Shown: piece after piece, positions 23,858 to 31,843 of the stretch | How positions within the stretch are numbered: the first letter of the stretch is position 1 | Layout: the number at the start of each line of letters is the position of its first letter | Assembly (NCBI RefSeq): GCF_002002925.1 | Contig: NZ_CP019511.1 | Coordinates: 2,666,001 to 2,730,000, forward strand | Length of the DNA stretch: 64,000 nucleotides | Reading direction: 5' to 3' | DNA from: Sphingomonas sp. LM7 | GTDB lineage: Bacteria; Pseudomonadota; Alphaproteobacteria; Sphingomonadales; Sphingomonadaceae | The notes under the pieces: generated by a model | What the model was told of the DNA's origin: nothing | Seen by the model: only the letters and a program-made list of their open reading frames with translations | Database searches by the model: none | Program-made: the position numbers and the translations under genes

Positions 23858-24421
23858 ATGATCACGGCCATCCGCGAGGTTCGTCGCGCCAAGGGTCTCA
23901 CGCTCGACGAAGTTGCCCAGCGCTGCGATCCGCCAACCACCGCGCAGACGATCGGGCGACTGGAGACCGGCACGCGTACCGTATCGGTGGGCTGGCTGAA
24001 CCGCATCGCCAACGCGCTCGGCGTCGATGCCGCGGACTTGGTTCGCATGCCCGATCGCCCCGAAATCGCCGTCGCGGCGATCCTCGACGGCAGCGGCGCG
24101 CAGGCACCGCGGCGCCCGGCCTCGGTCGTGCCCCCGCGGGGCGAGCCCGGCCTGGTCGCAGTCACTGTCGGCGGCGGGATCGGCGATTATCGCGCGGGCG
24201 ACGAGATCTGGTGCGAGCGGCTCGGCCCGGAGGCGTATGCCCGCGCGCTCAACCGCGACGTGCTGGTGCCGCGCCCCGCCGGACGCTTCCTGTTCGGCCG
24301 GCTGATCGGACGCGAGGGCGACAAGCTCCACTTGCTGCCGCTCGGCGCCGGCGCACGCCAGCAGGTGGTCACCGATCCGCCCTGGATCGCCTGTGCGGTA
24401 CGGTTGGTCCGCGCACTCTAG
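23858..24421 (+). CDS. XRE-family repressor-like protein with C-terminal S24-like domain
   Basis: 187 residues from MITAIREVRRAKGLTLDEVA, preceded by GAGGTGCCT. The N-terminal 65 residues form a helix-turn-helix of the XRE type (LTLDEVAQRC...TAQTIGRLETGTRTVSVGWLNRIANALGV). The C-terminal half (AVTVGGGIGDYRAGDEIW, RPAGRFLFGRLIGREGDKLHLLPLG) looks like an S24/LexA-type beta domain, without the Ser-Lys catalytic pair that I can identify. It is expected to be a DNA-binding regulator, probably of its own and the divergent gene. Confidence 0.85.
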   Translation: MITAIREVRRAKGLTLDEVAQRCDPPTTAQTIGRLETGTRTVSVGWLNRIANALGVDAADLVRMPDRPEIAVAAILDGSGAQAPRRPASVVPPRGEPGLVAVTVGGGIGDYRAGDEIWCERLGPEAYARALNRDVLVPRPAGRFLFGRLIGREGDKLHLLPLGAGARQQVVTDPPWIACAVRLVRAL

Positions 24422-24490
24422 CCTCTTGCCGAGCGCCGCGCAGAGGCGCAGTCTCCCAGCAACAATAGAGCAAGGCAGGAGGGGACTGCG

Positions 24491-24853
24491 ATGATCAGGA
24501 AAGCGATGACGATCGCCGCCGCGCTGGCGTTCGCTGCGCCGGCGCTGGCCGAGGATTGGGACTTCGTCCTCGTCAACAACACCGGCAAGCCGATCAAGGG
24601 CGTGGAGATCTCCGCTGGCGGCGCCGGCAGCTGGGTCGCCAACAAGGTCGATCCGGAGATGAAGCGCGAAGGCGTCACCGCGGCGGGCAAGCGTATGACC
24701 GTCCATTTCGACAAGGGCTCGGGCTGCAAATACGACATCAAGGCCACCTTCGGCGACGACACCACCGCGGTCTGGTCAGGCATCAACGTCTGCGACAACG
24801 CCTATGTCACGGTGAACTACGCCAGCGGCGTGCCGACGTTCAAGGCGAGTTGA
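24491..24853 (+). CDS. Small exported protein of unknown function
   Basis: 120 residues. MIRKAMTIAAALAFAAPALA is a Sec signal peptide ending AxA, so the mature protein begins EDWDFVLVNNTGKPIKGVE. The mature 100 residues are beta-rich, with two Cys (GCKYDIKA and NVCDNA). It is reminiscent of the small periplasmic proteins of sphingomonads and xanthomonads, but I know no function. The ATG lies about ten bases after GCAGGAGGGG. Confidence 0.75.
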   Translation: MIRKAMTIAAALAFAAPALAEDWDFVLVNNTGKPIKGVEISAGGAGSWVANKVDPEMKREGVTAAGKRMTVHFDKGSGCKYDIKATFGDDTTAVWSGINVCDNAYVTVNYASGVPTFKAS

Positions 24854-24962
24854 GGCACGGAGCGGCGATCGCTGTAACGCAAAAACAGCCGATCTCCACA
24901 TACCCTCCAATGCCGCTCCACTAGCGAATCGGCAGAGGCAAGCAAGGAGACCGGCCGGGCGC

Positions 24963-25490
24963 CTAGCGAATGCGCCTGAAATGAAAGTTTCGTACGAACG
25001 GCGCTCCGGTGCCGTCGACATTGGCGGCGGCTTCGGTCATCTCCCTGCCGTCCGCAGAAACGGTATATACGCGTACCGACCCCAGAGCCTTGTTCTTGGA
25101 GAGGCTCATGACAAGCACGTCGGGAGCGGGGGAGTTTACCGCGGCGCTGTCAGCTTCGCTCGTATCGCCTTCGCCTGGCGCCATCTTGCCATCGCGTCGA
25201 TATCGGATCGCCATATGCCGGACGCTGTCGTCCGGCGCGGTGATGTCAACTTTCGTGCGCCAATGGCCCGCGCCGGCGTCTTCGAAGGTGTAGATCACGC
25301 GCTTCGGAGGCGCACCATAGGTTTCCGGCATTCGTGTCAGATCTAGTTCCCATATGCCGAGAAAGGGAGAAGGCGCGGCGGTTGACGAGGACGGACTCAC
25401 CGGCTGCGCAAGGGCCGGCCTGCCAACGAACGAGGCTGCGGCGATGGCGCAGAGGCAGAATCCCCTGAAGCGTGGATACGAGTACGGCAT
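24963..25490 (-). CDS. Exported protein of unknown function
   Basis: 175 residues from MPYSYPRFRGFCLCAIAAAS; the N-terminal hydrophobic stretch to FVGRPALA is a signal peptide. The mature part has FLGIWELDLTRMPETYG..RVIYTFED, SVRHMAIRYRRDGK, and ends VRNFHFRRIR, typical of small lipocalin-like or beta-barrel domain proteins seen in bacteria (DUF-type 'LIDTLSETYG' proteins). The frame is open further upstream but that part is Arg/Pro-rich and not credible. Codon use is slightly less GC-biased than its neighbours. Confidence 0.7.
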   Translation of the reverse strand: MPYSYPRFRGFCLCAIAAASFVGRPALAQPVSPSSSTAAPSPFLGIWELDLTRMPETYGAPPKRVIYTFEDAGAGHWRTKVDITAPDDSVRHMAIRYRRDGKMAPGEGDTSEADSAAVNSPAPDVLVMSLSKNKALGSVRVYTVSADGREMTEAAANVDGTGAPFVRNFHFRRIR

Positions 25491-25635
25491 TTGACATCTC
25501 CATTTGCGAGGGCGGGGTCTCGGGTTTGGCTGTTCAGCGAAACGTCGCGTCGCGTCGCGCCACCGCTCGCCGGCGCAGGGCCTCGATCCCCGGGGCGATG
25601 CTTCCCGAAGTTGCTGCAAGCAGGGGCTGGAACGC

Positions 25636-26280
25636 CTAGCCGGGCGGCGCCGTCGCGGCGGAGGGAAATAGCTGGGCATGCCACCGCGCTACAATCGCGA
25701 CAATTGCCAGTTCGATCACCAGAATAGCCCCTTGCAGCAGCGCCTGGATGCCGTTGAGGAAGAGCACGCCCATGAACAGGATCAGCGTCGCCGCAGCGGC
25801 CAGCGCGCCTGCTCCCAAGCGCCTGACGGCAGGCCAATCGCGGTTCAGCATTACCCAGGCGATGCGAAGATGCCCCAGGCCGATCAACAGCTGGAGAAGC
25901 GCAAGCGAAGGAATGGCGGCCTGATAGACGCTACGTACAAGCGCCTCATGCGCCTTGCCTTCCAATAGCGCGCCGGAAAGCCCCTGCTGTCCGGGATAGA
26001 GATAGGGCAGTCCAAGCAGCGCGCATCCGATCTGCAACGCCGCCATCGGAAGCATCAGGCCGAGTACCAGGGCATAGTTCGTCAGGACGAAGCGGCCTTG
26101 CTCGCGCGTCAATAGTTCGCGCCAGGCCGCGGCGAGGCAGCCCGTCGCGAACGAAAGCGGTTTTCCGTCTGCCGCGGCGGTCTCAAACTCGGCCCGCATC
26201 GCCGCCGCCCAGGCGCGGCGGCTCTCGTCGAAGCAACATACCGCCAAGGCCATTACCACACGTGCGACGGCCGACCTCAT
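25636..26280 (-). CDS. Polytopic membrane protein coupled to PadR regulator
   Basis: 214 residues with about five to six hydrophobic helices (VLTNYALVLGLMLPMAALQIG, IPSLALLQLLIGLGHLRIAWVML, LAAAATLILFMGVLFLNG and AILVIELAIVAIVARW). Between residues 20 and 65 there is a soluble helix (MRAEFETAAADGKPLSFATGCLAAAWRELL), which in related PadR-linked membrane proteins precedes the membrane part. Its ATG overlaps the PadR stop by four bases (ATGA), so the two form one operon. The target or ligand is unknown. Confidence 0.8.
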   Translation of the reverse strand: MRSAVARVVMALAVCCFDESRRAWAAAMRAEFETAAADGKPLSFATGCLAAAWRELLTREQGRFVLTNYALVLGLMLPMAALQIGCALLGLPYLYPGQQGLSGALLEGKAHEALVRSVYQAAIPSLALLQLLIGLGHLRIAWVMLNRDWPAVRRLGAGALAAAATLILFMGVLFLNGIQALLQGAILVIELAIVAIVARWHAQLFPSAATAPPG

Positions 26281-26579
26281 ATGAGCGCCCCTCCGGAAGG
26301 GAAGGCACTGCGGTCATCGGCCCCCTGCAACGCGAGCGCAAAGCCTTCCGCGGTCAATCGATAGGCGTGACGGGCTGGCCGCCCCGGCTGCGCCGGCTCG
26401 TGCCACTCGGCCTCGACAAGGCCCTGATCGGTCATCCGCATCAGCAAGGGGTAGAGTGTCCCGGAAGAGAGACCGGTCTCCTTCATCAAATCATAGCCGT
26501 GTCGCCATTGCTGCCGCTGCACGGACAGCGAATCGAGAAGGGCACGCATCTGCTTCGAGGGTTTCCGCTTCCGAACCAT
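26277..26579 (-). CDS. PadR-family transcriptional regulator
   Basis: 100 residues forming a winged helix: HGYDLMKETGLSSGTLYPLLMRMTDQGLVEAEW is the classic PadR recognition region (SGTLYPLL), and LTAEGFALA the wing. Its length corresponds to the minimal PadR-s2 type, without the long C-terminal dimerisation helices. The upstream sequence has the palindrome ACATATGT about 15 bases from the start, like the ATGT...ACAT half-sites bound by PadR proteins, so it probably represses its own operon. Confidence 0.9.
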   Translation of the reverse strand: MVRKRKPSKQMRALLDSLSVQRQQWRHGYDLMKETGLSSGTLYPLLMRMTDQGLVEAEWHEPAQPGRPARHAYRLTAEGFALALQGADDRSAFPSGGALI

Positions 26580-26882
26580 GGCTCAATGCAACATATGTAG
26601 ATTTAAGAGTCAACCGATCGATCTGGGCGCGCCGACATAGACTTGTCGACCGCATCCAGGCGCGCCCGGGCGTCTTGGGCAAGGCAAGAAACGACACTCT
26701 GCCCGAGGAGAAACTTCCCGAGACGAGTCTCCGAAGGCTGCCGCGCGCTTTACCGCGCTGTTCGATCAAGGGAGGGTCAGGCACCACTGCGGCGTGAGCC
26801 ATTGCGGGCCATGGTGGGAAACGGGGCACCATAGTCCTTCGCCGCAGCGACCCGACGGCCGCAGACATTCTGGCTAAAGGGA
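26580..26882. other. Non-coding gap between padR and tRNA-Val
   Basis: About 300 bases without a credible gene on either strand. It starts with the padR promoter and putative ACATATGT operator at about 26590-26600. The rest is GC-rich and shows no repeat or attachment-site duplication that I can find. Reading frames here lack a start with ribosome binding site and have atypical codon use. Confidence 0.6.
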
Positions 26883-26958
26883 TGGTGGGCGCTGACGGGC
26901 TCGAACCGCCGACCCTCTCGGTGTAAACGAGATGCTCTACCAACTGAGCTAAGCGCCC
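26883..26958 (-). tRNA. tRNA-Val (anticodon TAC)
   Basis: On the minus strand the cloverleaf starts GGGCGCTTAGCTCAGTTGGT. It has a seven-base acceptor stem (GGGCGCT/AGCGCCC), an anticodon loop TTTACAC giving TAC, a T-arm GGCGG TTCGAGC CCGTC, and an encoded ACCA end. All invariant D- and T-loop positions are present. Anticodon UAC decodes GUA and GUG valine codons. Confidence 0.95.
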
Positions 26959-27006
26959 TTGCTTCCTGCCGATGCCAAAAGCGGTGCGCCGGGGCAAGGC
27001 CGGTTT

Positions 27007-27969
27007 TCAAACGAGCCCCAACCCCGCCCGTTTCACCGCACTCGCATAGCTGCGCATTCCCTCCAGCCCCTTGGGGCTGAGCCCGATATAGGCGCGCCTG
27101 CGATCGGCCGGATCAGCCTGGCGCTCGAACAGCCCGGCTTCGTGGAGCGTGCCGATCCAGCGCAGCGCAGTGGTCGGCGGGACCGCGGCGGCGATGCACA
27201 GGCTCGATACCGATACCTGGCGCCGCTCGAGCTGCGCGGCGAACAAGTCGAGCAGCATGTCCCAGGCGGGATCGGCGAACAGTTCGTCGGCGAAGAATTG
27301 CGCGCGCATCCGCCGCGCGCGGATCACCGACCGGATTTCCGCCGCGGCAATCTCGATCGGCGGCCCGGCCTCCGGTCCGCGATAGCCGTTGTTGCGGTCG
27401 CGCACCCCGGCGCGAGTTTCGGGTTCGTCACTGCGAGTCAGCCGGGCAAGCGTCTCGGCGATCCGCGCGACTTCCTCGTTCAGCCGGCGCAGACGGACCG
27501 ACTCGGTCTCGCGGTTGACGTCGTCCATCACGCCGCGGGCATGCCATTTGGCGCCGGCGATCGCGCTGACTCGCTCGGCGCGGGCGGGGCGGCAGAGGAT
27601 CTGCGTACGCGGCCCGAGCAGTTGCGCGGCAACGGCGTCGATCTGTTCGGGAAGCACCGTCGCGACGATGCCGAGCGCCCGTTCCCGCGCCATCGTGTCG
27701 GCACGCGCCAGCACGATATCGAGCAGCGCATCGGGAACGGCCGCCGCTTCGATGCAGATCAGGTCGAGCCCGTCATAATTGCTCAGGTCGGTCGAGGCTT
27801 GGGCGAAGCCCACCGGCTGGCGGGCGGTGCACCCCGCCAGCGTCAGCGCCTCGACGGCCTCCGCGGCGGCTTCGGCGCTGTCAGCGATGACCAGCGCGAC
27901 CGGGCCGGCGCTGGCATAGCCTTCGGGACCTTCGTGCAACATGGTCAGTCTCGCCATCGCCTGCCTCAA
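27007..27969 (-). CDS. MarR-type winged-helix regulator with N-terminal receiver-like domain
   Basis: 320 residues. The C-terminal part (about 225-315) is a winged helix: DMLLDLFAAQLERRQVSVSSLCIAAAVPPTTALRWIGTLHEAGLFERQADPADRRRAYIGLSPKG, with the wing DPADRRRAYIGLS. The first 130 residues (VALVIADSAEAAAEAVEALTLAGC, LDLICIEAAAVPDALLDIVLA) have the alternating hydrophobic strands of a response-regulator-like fold, but no phosphoacceptor Asp at the expected site, so it is likely not phosphorylated. ATG 27957 is an alternative start. Confidence 0.85.
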   Translation of the reverse strand: MRQAMARLTMLHEGPEGYASAGPVALVIADSAEAAAEAVEALTLAGCTARQPVGFAQASTDLSNYDGLDLICIEAAAVPDALLDIVLARADTMARERALGIVATVLPEQIDAVAAQLLGPRTQILCRPARAERVSAIAGAKWHARGVMDDVNRETESVRLRRLNEEVARIAETLARLTRSDEPETRAGVRDRNNGYRGPEAGPPIEIAAAEIRSVIRARRMRAQFFADELFADPAWDMLLDLFAAQLERRQVSVSSLCIAAAVPPTTALRWIGTLHEAGLFERQADPADRRRAYIGLSPKGLEGMRSYASAVKRAGLGLV

Positions 27970-28024
27970 GTTCGTCTTCTGTTCCGGGGATGCCGCATGG
28001 CCCCGAAACGTTTGAGTCCGATTT

Positions 28025-28064
28025 CCTCCATTTTGGAGGTTATGAGGCGACCCGCGCAGCGGGT
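28025..28064 (-). terminator. Two short hairpins after pntB
   Basis: CCTCCA-TTT-TGGAGG (28025-28039) and ACCCGC-GCA-GCGGGT (28050-28064) are two perfect six-base stems about 80-120 bases after the pntB stop. They probably define the 3' end of the transhydrogenase transcript. No T tract follows. Confidence 0.35.
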
Positions 28065-28145
28065 TGGTCGATCAGCGTCCGTTCCGGATCGAACGGCAGG
28101 AACGGCGCAGGTACAGGTGCGCCGCCCTCCCCTTCGAAACCGGTC

Positions 28146-29645
28146 CTAGTCCAGCGACTTGACGATCTCTTCGACCATCTTCTTGGCGTCCGCCAGAAGC
28201 ATCATGGTATTGTCGCGGTAAAACAGTTCATTGTCTACGCCTGCATAGCCGACGCCGCCCATCGATCGCTTGATGAACAATACCGTCTTGGCCTTTTCGA
28301 CATCGAGCACCGGCATGCCGTAGATCGGCGAGCTCTTGTCGGTCTTCGCGGCGGGATTGGTGACGTCGTTGGCGCCGATCACGAAAGCGACGTCGGTCTG
28401 CGCGAACTCGCTGTTGATGTCCTCCAGCTCGAACACTTCGTCATACGGCACATTGGCCTCGGCCAGCAGCACGTTCATGTGCCCGGGCATGCGTCCCGCG
28501 ACCGGATGGATCGCGTATTTCACCCGGACGCCATGTTCCTTGAGCTTGTCGCCCATCTCGCGCAGCGCGTGCTGTGCCTGCGCGACTGCCATGCCGTAGC
28601 CGGGGACGATGATGACCTGCTCGGCCTGTTGCATCAGGAACGCGGCGTCTTCTGCCGAGCCGCGCTTCCATGGCCGATCGGTCGCCGCCGCTGCGGCGCC
28701 GCCGCTGCTGTCGCCGCCGAAGCCGCCGGCGATCACGCTGATGAAGCTGCGGTTCATCGCGCGGCACATGATGTAGCTCAGGATCGCGCCCGAGCTTCCG
28801 ACCAGCGCGCCGGTGACGATCATCGCAGTGTTGTGGAGCGTGAACCCCATCGCCGCCGCCGCCCAGCCCGAATAGGAGTTGAGCATCGACACGACGACCG
28901 GCATGTCCGCCCCACCGATCGGCACGATCAGCAGGAATCCGATCACAAAGCTCAGCACGGTGATCGTCCAGAACACCCACGGGCTCTGATCGGTGACAAA
29001 ATAGGCGATCAGCCCGAGGATGCCGGCAAGCAGCCCAAGATTGATGACGTGGCGGCCGGGCAGCATGATCGGCTTGCCGCTCATATTGCCGTTGAGCTTG
29101 AGAAACGCGATGACCGATCCCGAGAAGGTGATTGCGCCGATCGCGACGCCCAGCGCCATCTCGATCCGGCTGACTGGCAGGATGTTGACCAGGTCCGGCC
29201 CGTAGATCGGCCGGATCACCTGCGCGATGCCGAACGCCAGCGGGTTGAGAAACGCCGCCGCCGCGACGAGCACCGCCGCAAGCCCGACCAGCGAGTGAAA
29301 TGCTGCGACGAGCTGCGGCATCGCCGTCATCGCGATGCGGCGCGCGGTGACGATGCCGATGATGGCACCGATGGCGATCGCGATCAGGATTTGTCCCAAC
29401 GTGACGACGTCAACGAAATCCCCGCCAAAAGCGATGGCGGGCGCATGGGCGCCGCTCAGGCCGCCGAGCGGCACATGCGTCACCAGCGTCGTCACCACCG
29501 CTACGCCCATGCCGATCATGCCGAAACGATTGCCGCGCTGGCTGGTGACGGGGCTCGAAAGCCCGCGCAGCGCTAGGATGAAGCAGACGCCCGCGACCAG
29601 ATAGGCCAGCGACACCCAGGGGCTCACTGCGACGGCATGTTCCAT
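28146..29645 (-). CDS. pntB: NAD(P) transhydrogenase subunit beta
   Basis: 499 residues. The N-terminal half has about eight membrane helices (VSLAYLVAGVCFILALRGL, GVAVVTTLVTHVPLGG) forming the proton channel with PntAb. The C-terminal half is the NADP(H)-binding domain III: VIIVPGYGMAVAQAQHALREM (about 335), IHPVAGRMPGHMNVLLAEANV and GANDVTNPAAKTDKSSPIYGMPVLDV. PntAB couples NADH-to-NADPH hydride transfer to proton movement across the inner membrane. Its ATG is one base after the PntAb stop. Confidence 0.97.
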   Translation of the reverse strand: MEHAVAVSPWVSLAYLVAGVCFILALRGLSSPVTSQRGNRFGMIGMGVAVVTTLVTHVPLGGLSGAHAPAIAFGGDFVDVVTLGQILIAIAIGAIIGIVTARRIAMTAMPQLVAAFHSLVGLAAVLVAAAAFLNPLAFGIAQVIRPIYGPDLVNILPVSRIEMALGVAIGAITFSGSVIAFLKLNGNMSGKPIMLPGRHVINLGLLAGILGLIAYFVTDQSPWVFWTITVLSFVIGFLLIVPIGGADMPVVVSMLNSYSGWAAAAMGFTLHNTAMIVTGALVGSSGAILSYIMCRAMNRSFISVIAGGFGGDSSGGAAAAATDRPWKRGSAEDAAFLMQQAEQVIIVPGYGMAVAQAQHALREMGDKLKEHGVRVKYAIHPVAGRMPGHMNVLLAEANVPYDEVFELEDINSEFAQTDVAFVIGANDVTNPAAKTDKSSPIYGMPVLDVEKAKTVLFIKRSMGGVGYAGVDNELFYRDNTMMLLADAKKMVEEIVKSLD

Positions 29646-29646
29646 C

Positions 29647-29940
29647 TCAGCGCACCTTCTTCTTGTACATCGCCAGCATTCGAGCGGTCACGGCGAACCC
29701 GCCGAAGATGTTGACGCTCGCCAGCACCACCGCGAGCAGCCCCAGCCATTTGGACGCCGCGCCGCCGCTACCCAGCCCGACCGCCGCCGACGCGATCAGC
29801 GCGCCGACGATGATCACCGAGGAAATCGCATTGGTCACCGCCATCAGCGGCGTATGCAGCGCCGGCGTGACCGACCACACGACATAATAGCCGACGAAAC
29901 AGGCCAACACGAAGATCGACAGGATCGAGATGAAGTCCAT
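29647..29940 (-). CDS. pntAb: NAD(P) transhydrogenase subunit alpha, membrane part (PntAb)
   Basis: 97 residues with three membrane helices ([36 protein letters not shown] and [22 protein letters not shown]) and the family's ending [10 protein letters not shown]. It supplies the helices that are fused to PntA in E. coli. It sits between the unknown 163-residue gene and pntB. Confidence 0.95.
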   Translation of the reverse strand: MDFISILSIFVLACFVGYYVVWSVTPALHTPLMAVTNAISSVIIVGALIASAAVGLGSGGAASKWLGLLAVVLASVNIFGGFAVTARMLAMYKKKVR

Positions 29941-29941
29941 T

Positions 29942-30433
29942 TCAGCTCTCCTTGCTTGCGGCGGGGAGCCATTGTTGCAGTCGGTCCAGCGCGCCGTCCC
30001 ACCGGCGCGCGCTGGCGAGGTTGCGTTCGCGTTCGAAATCGCATCCCATCAGCGACACTTGCGCGAGCCAGTTCGAATATTCCTTGTCGACCACATCCAT
30101 TTCGTGGCCGAAGCCGGAAGTGCGCAAATCTCGAATCACCGCCTTCATCCGGGCATCGAGACGCTTGCGGCTTTCCACAAGATCGGGATCCGTGCACATC
30201 GCGATAGAGTGCGTCTGGTCGAGCACCGCGCGATATGTGCCGCGGAACGCGATCCCTATTTCGATCGGCATGATCACGCTTGCGGACGCAAACGTATAGT
30301 GGCGATCGCGCGGATCCCGGAGCGTGGGGGATTGATCGTTCGCAACCATCTGAACGGTTTGCCCCTCCCCACACGAAACCAAGGTCCCCGCCGCGCCGAT
30401 CGCCGTCACGAGCTGCAAGGGCGCGCTAGCCAT
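29942..30433 (-). CDS. Unknown protein embedded in the pnt operon
   Basis: 163 residues, starting [20 protein letters not shown]. The N-terminus is only weakly hydrophobic; a signal peptide is possible (cleavage near CGEGQ) but not certain. The rest is soluble, with four Cys in all, including [10 protein letters not shown] context and LMGCDFERE. The sequence [25 protein letters not shown] is unlike any domain I know. It overlaps the pntAa stop by eight bases and is one base from pntAb, so it is translated as part of the transhydrogenase operon. Confidence 0.75.
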   Translation of the reverse strand: MASAPLQLVTAIGAAGTLVSCGEGQTVQMVANDQSPTLRDPRDRHYTFASASVIMPIEIGIAFRGTYRAVLDQTHSIAMCTDPDLVESRKRLDARMKAVIRDLRTSGFGHEMDVVDKEYSNWLAQVSLMGCDFERERNLASARRWDGALDRLQQWLPAASKES

Positions 30434-31547
30434 TCAGCCTCTCATGCACGACCTTGCCGCCCTGCGTCAGCCGCACTGCGTTGCCGATTTCCTCATCGAG
30501 CACCGGTTTGCCCGCTTCCTTGTCCCAGAACGCGCTCAGGAAGTTGAACAGGTTGCGTGAGAACAGCGCCGAGCTGTCCGCCGCCAACCGGCTCGCCACG
30601 TTGCGGTGGCCGACGATCTTGACGCCGTGGACGGTCACCACTTCGCCTGCGACCGCACCCTCGACATTCCCACCGGCCTCGACCGCAAGATCGACGATGA
30701 CGCTGCCCGGCTTCATGCTGGCGATCTGCGCGTCGCTGATCAGCCGCGGCGCCGGGCGCCCCGGGATCAGCGCCGTGGTGATGACGATGTCCTGCTTGGC
30801 GATGTGGCTCGAGACCAGTTCGGCCTGCGCGGCCTTGTATTCGTCGGACATCTCGGTGGCGTAGCCGCCGGTGCCTTCGCCCTCGATGCCCTTGACGTTC
30901 TCGACGAAGATCGGCTTCGCACCGAGCGACTGGATCTGCTCCCTCGTCGCGGCGCGCACGTCGGTCGCCGAGACCTGTCCGCCCAGCCGCCGCGCGGTGG
31001 CGATCGCCTGCAGCCCGGCGACGCCGACCCCCATCACGAAGACCTTGGCGGCCGAGACGGTGCCCGCCGCGGTCATCATCATCGGAAAGGCGCGGCCATA
31101 TTCCGCCGCCGCGTCGAGCACCGCCTTGTAGCCCGACAGGTTCGATTGCGAGGACAATATGTCCATCGATTGCGCACGGGTGATCCGCGGCATCAATTCC
31201 ATCGCCAGCGCCTCGGCACCAAGCGCGGCATAGCGATCGACCCGTGCGCGCTCGCCGAACGGGTTCAACCCAGCGACGATCCACGCGCCCTGTTTCAGAC
31301 CGGAAAGCCCATCGGGATCGGGCCCCTGCACACCGAGCACGATATCGGCGTCCGCCAGCACCTCGGCACGACCGCCGATCGTGGCGCCGGCATCGGCATA
31401 GCCCTGATCGGCGATCGACGCCGTCTCGCCCGCCCCGGCCTCGACCGCCACGGTGGCGCCAAGCCCGATGAACTTCTTGACGGTCTCGGGAGTCGCGGAG
31501 ACGCGCCGCTCGTCGGCGGCGGCCTCCTTGAGCACCGCGATCTTCAC
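30426..31547 (-). CDS. pntAa: NAD(P) transhydrogenase subunit alpha, NAD-binding part (PntAa)
   Basis: 373 residues from a GTG start that directly abuts the stop of the upstream gene (TAG-GTG). This is domain I, which binds NAD(H): MKIAVLKEAAADERRVSATP and the Rossmann motif VMGVGVAGLQAIATARRLGG near residue 170. It lacks the membrane helices of the long PntA, matching the three-subunit form typical of alphaproteobacteria (with PntAb and PntB). DEYKAAQAELVSSHIAKQDIVITTALIPGRPAP is a family signature. Confidence 0.96.
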   Translation of the reverse strand: MKIAVLKEAAADERRVSATPETVKKFIGLGATVAVEAGAGETASIADQGYADAGATIGGRAEVLADADIVLGVQGPDPDGLSGLKQGAWIVAGLNPFGERARVDRYAALGAEALAMELMPRITRAQSMDILSSQSNLSGYKAVLDAAAEYGRAFPMMMTAAGTVSAAKVFVMGVGVAGLQAIATARRLGGQVSATDVRAATREQIQSLGAKPIFVENVKGIEGEGTGGYATEMSDEYKAAQAELVSSHIAKQDIVITTALIPGRPAPRLISDAQIASMKPGSVIVDLAVEAGGNVEGAVAGEVVTVHGVKIVGHRNVASRLAADSSALFSRNLFNFLSAFWDKEAGKPVLDEEIGNAVRLTQGGKVVHERLNG

Positions 31548-31685
31548 CTAGTTGGCGATCATGAAGACGACGAAGGCGCCAATGGCTGCCGACGCGATCG
31601 TGCCCCAGAGCATGAGCTTGGTGAAACCACTATAGGTTTCGGCATGTGCCTGGACTTCGGTGCTGGTCTCGCCCGCGTCGGCCAT
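31548..31685 (-). CDS. aa3-type cytochrome c oxidase subunit IV
   Basis: 45 residues: MADAGETSTEVQAHAETYSG, then FTKLMLWGTIASAAIGAFVVFMIAN, one C-terminal membrane helix. The pattern H-x-x-TY-x-GF-x-x-x-x-x-W is characteristic of the bacterial aa3 oxidase subunit IV family (Pfam PF07835 by memory), a small accessory of the haem-copper oxidase. It is the first gene of the pnt operon, its stop being immediately followed by the pntAa GTG. It is too short to be found by long-ORF rules. Confidence 0.85.
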   Translation of the reverse strand: MADAGETSTEVQAHAETYSGFTKLMLWGTIASAAIGAFVVFMIAN

Positions 31686-31843
31686 CGTTGATCCCCTCTG
31701 AACAAGTTTTGCGGGACCTTAACCGCCGCATCGCGCAGCCTCAACCCTGCTGCGGTAAACATCGCCTGTCCGCAGGCTTAAGCCCGCCTTTACCCATGAC
31801 CATTATGGGATACGACCTGAAACGGGACACTGGGGACAGACGG

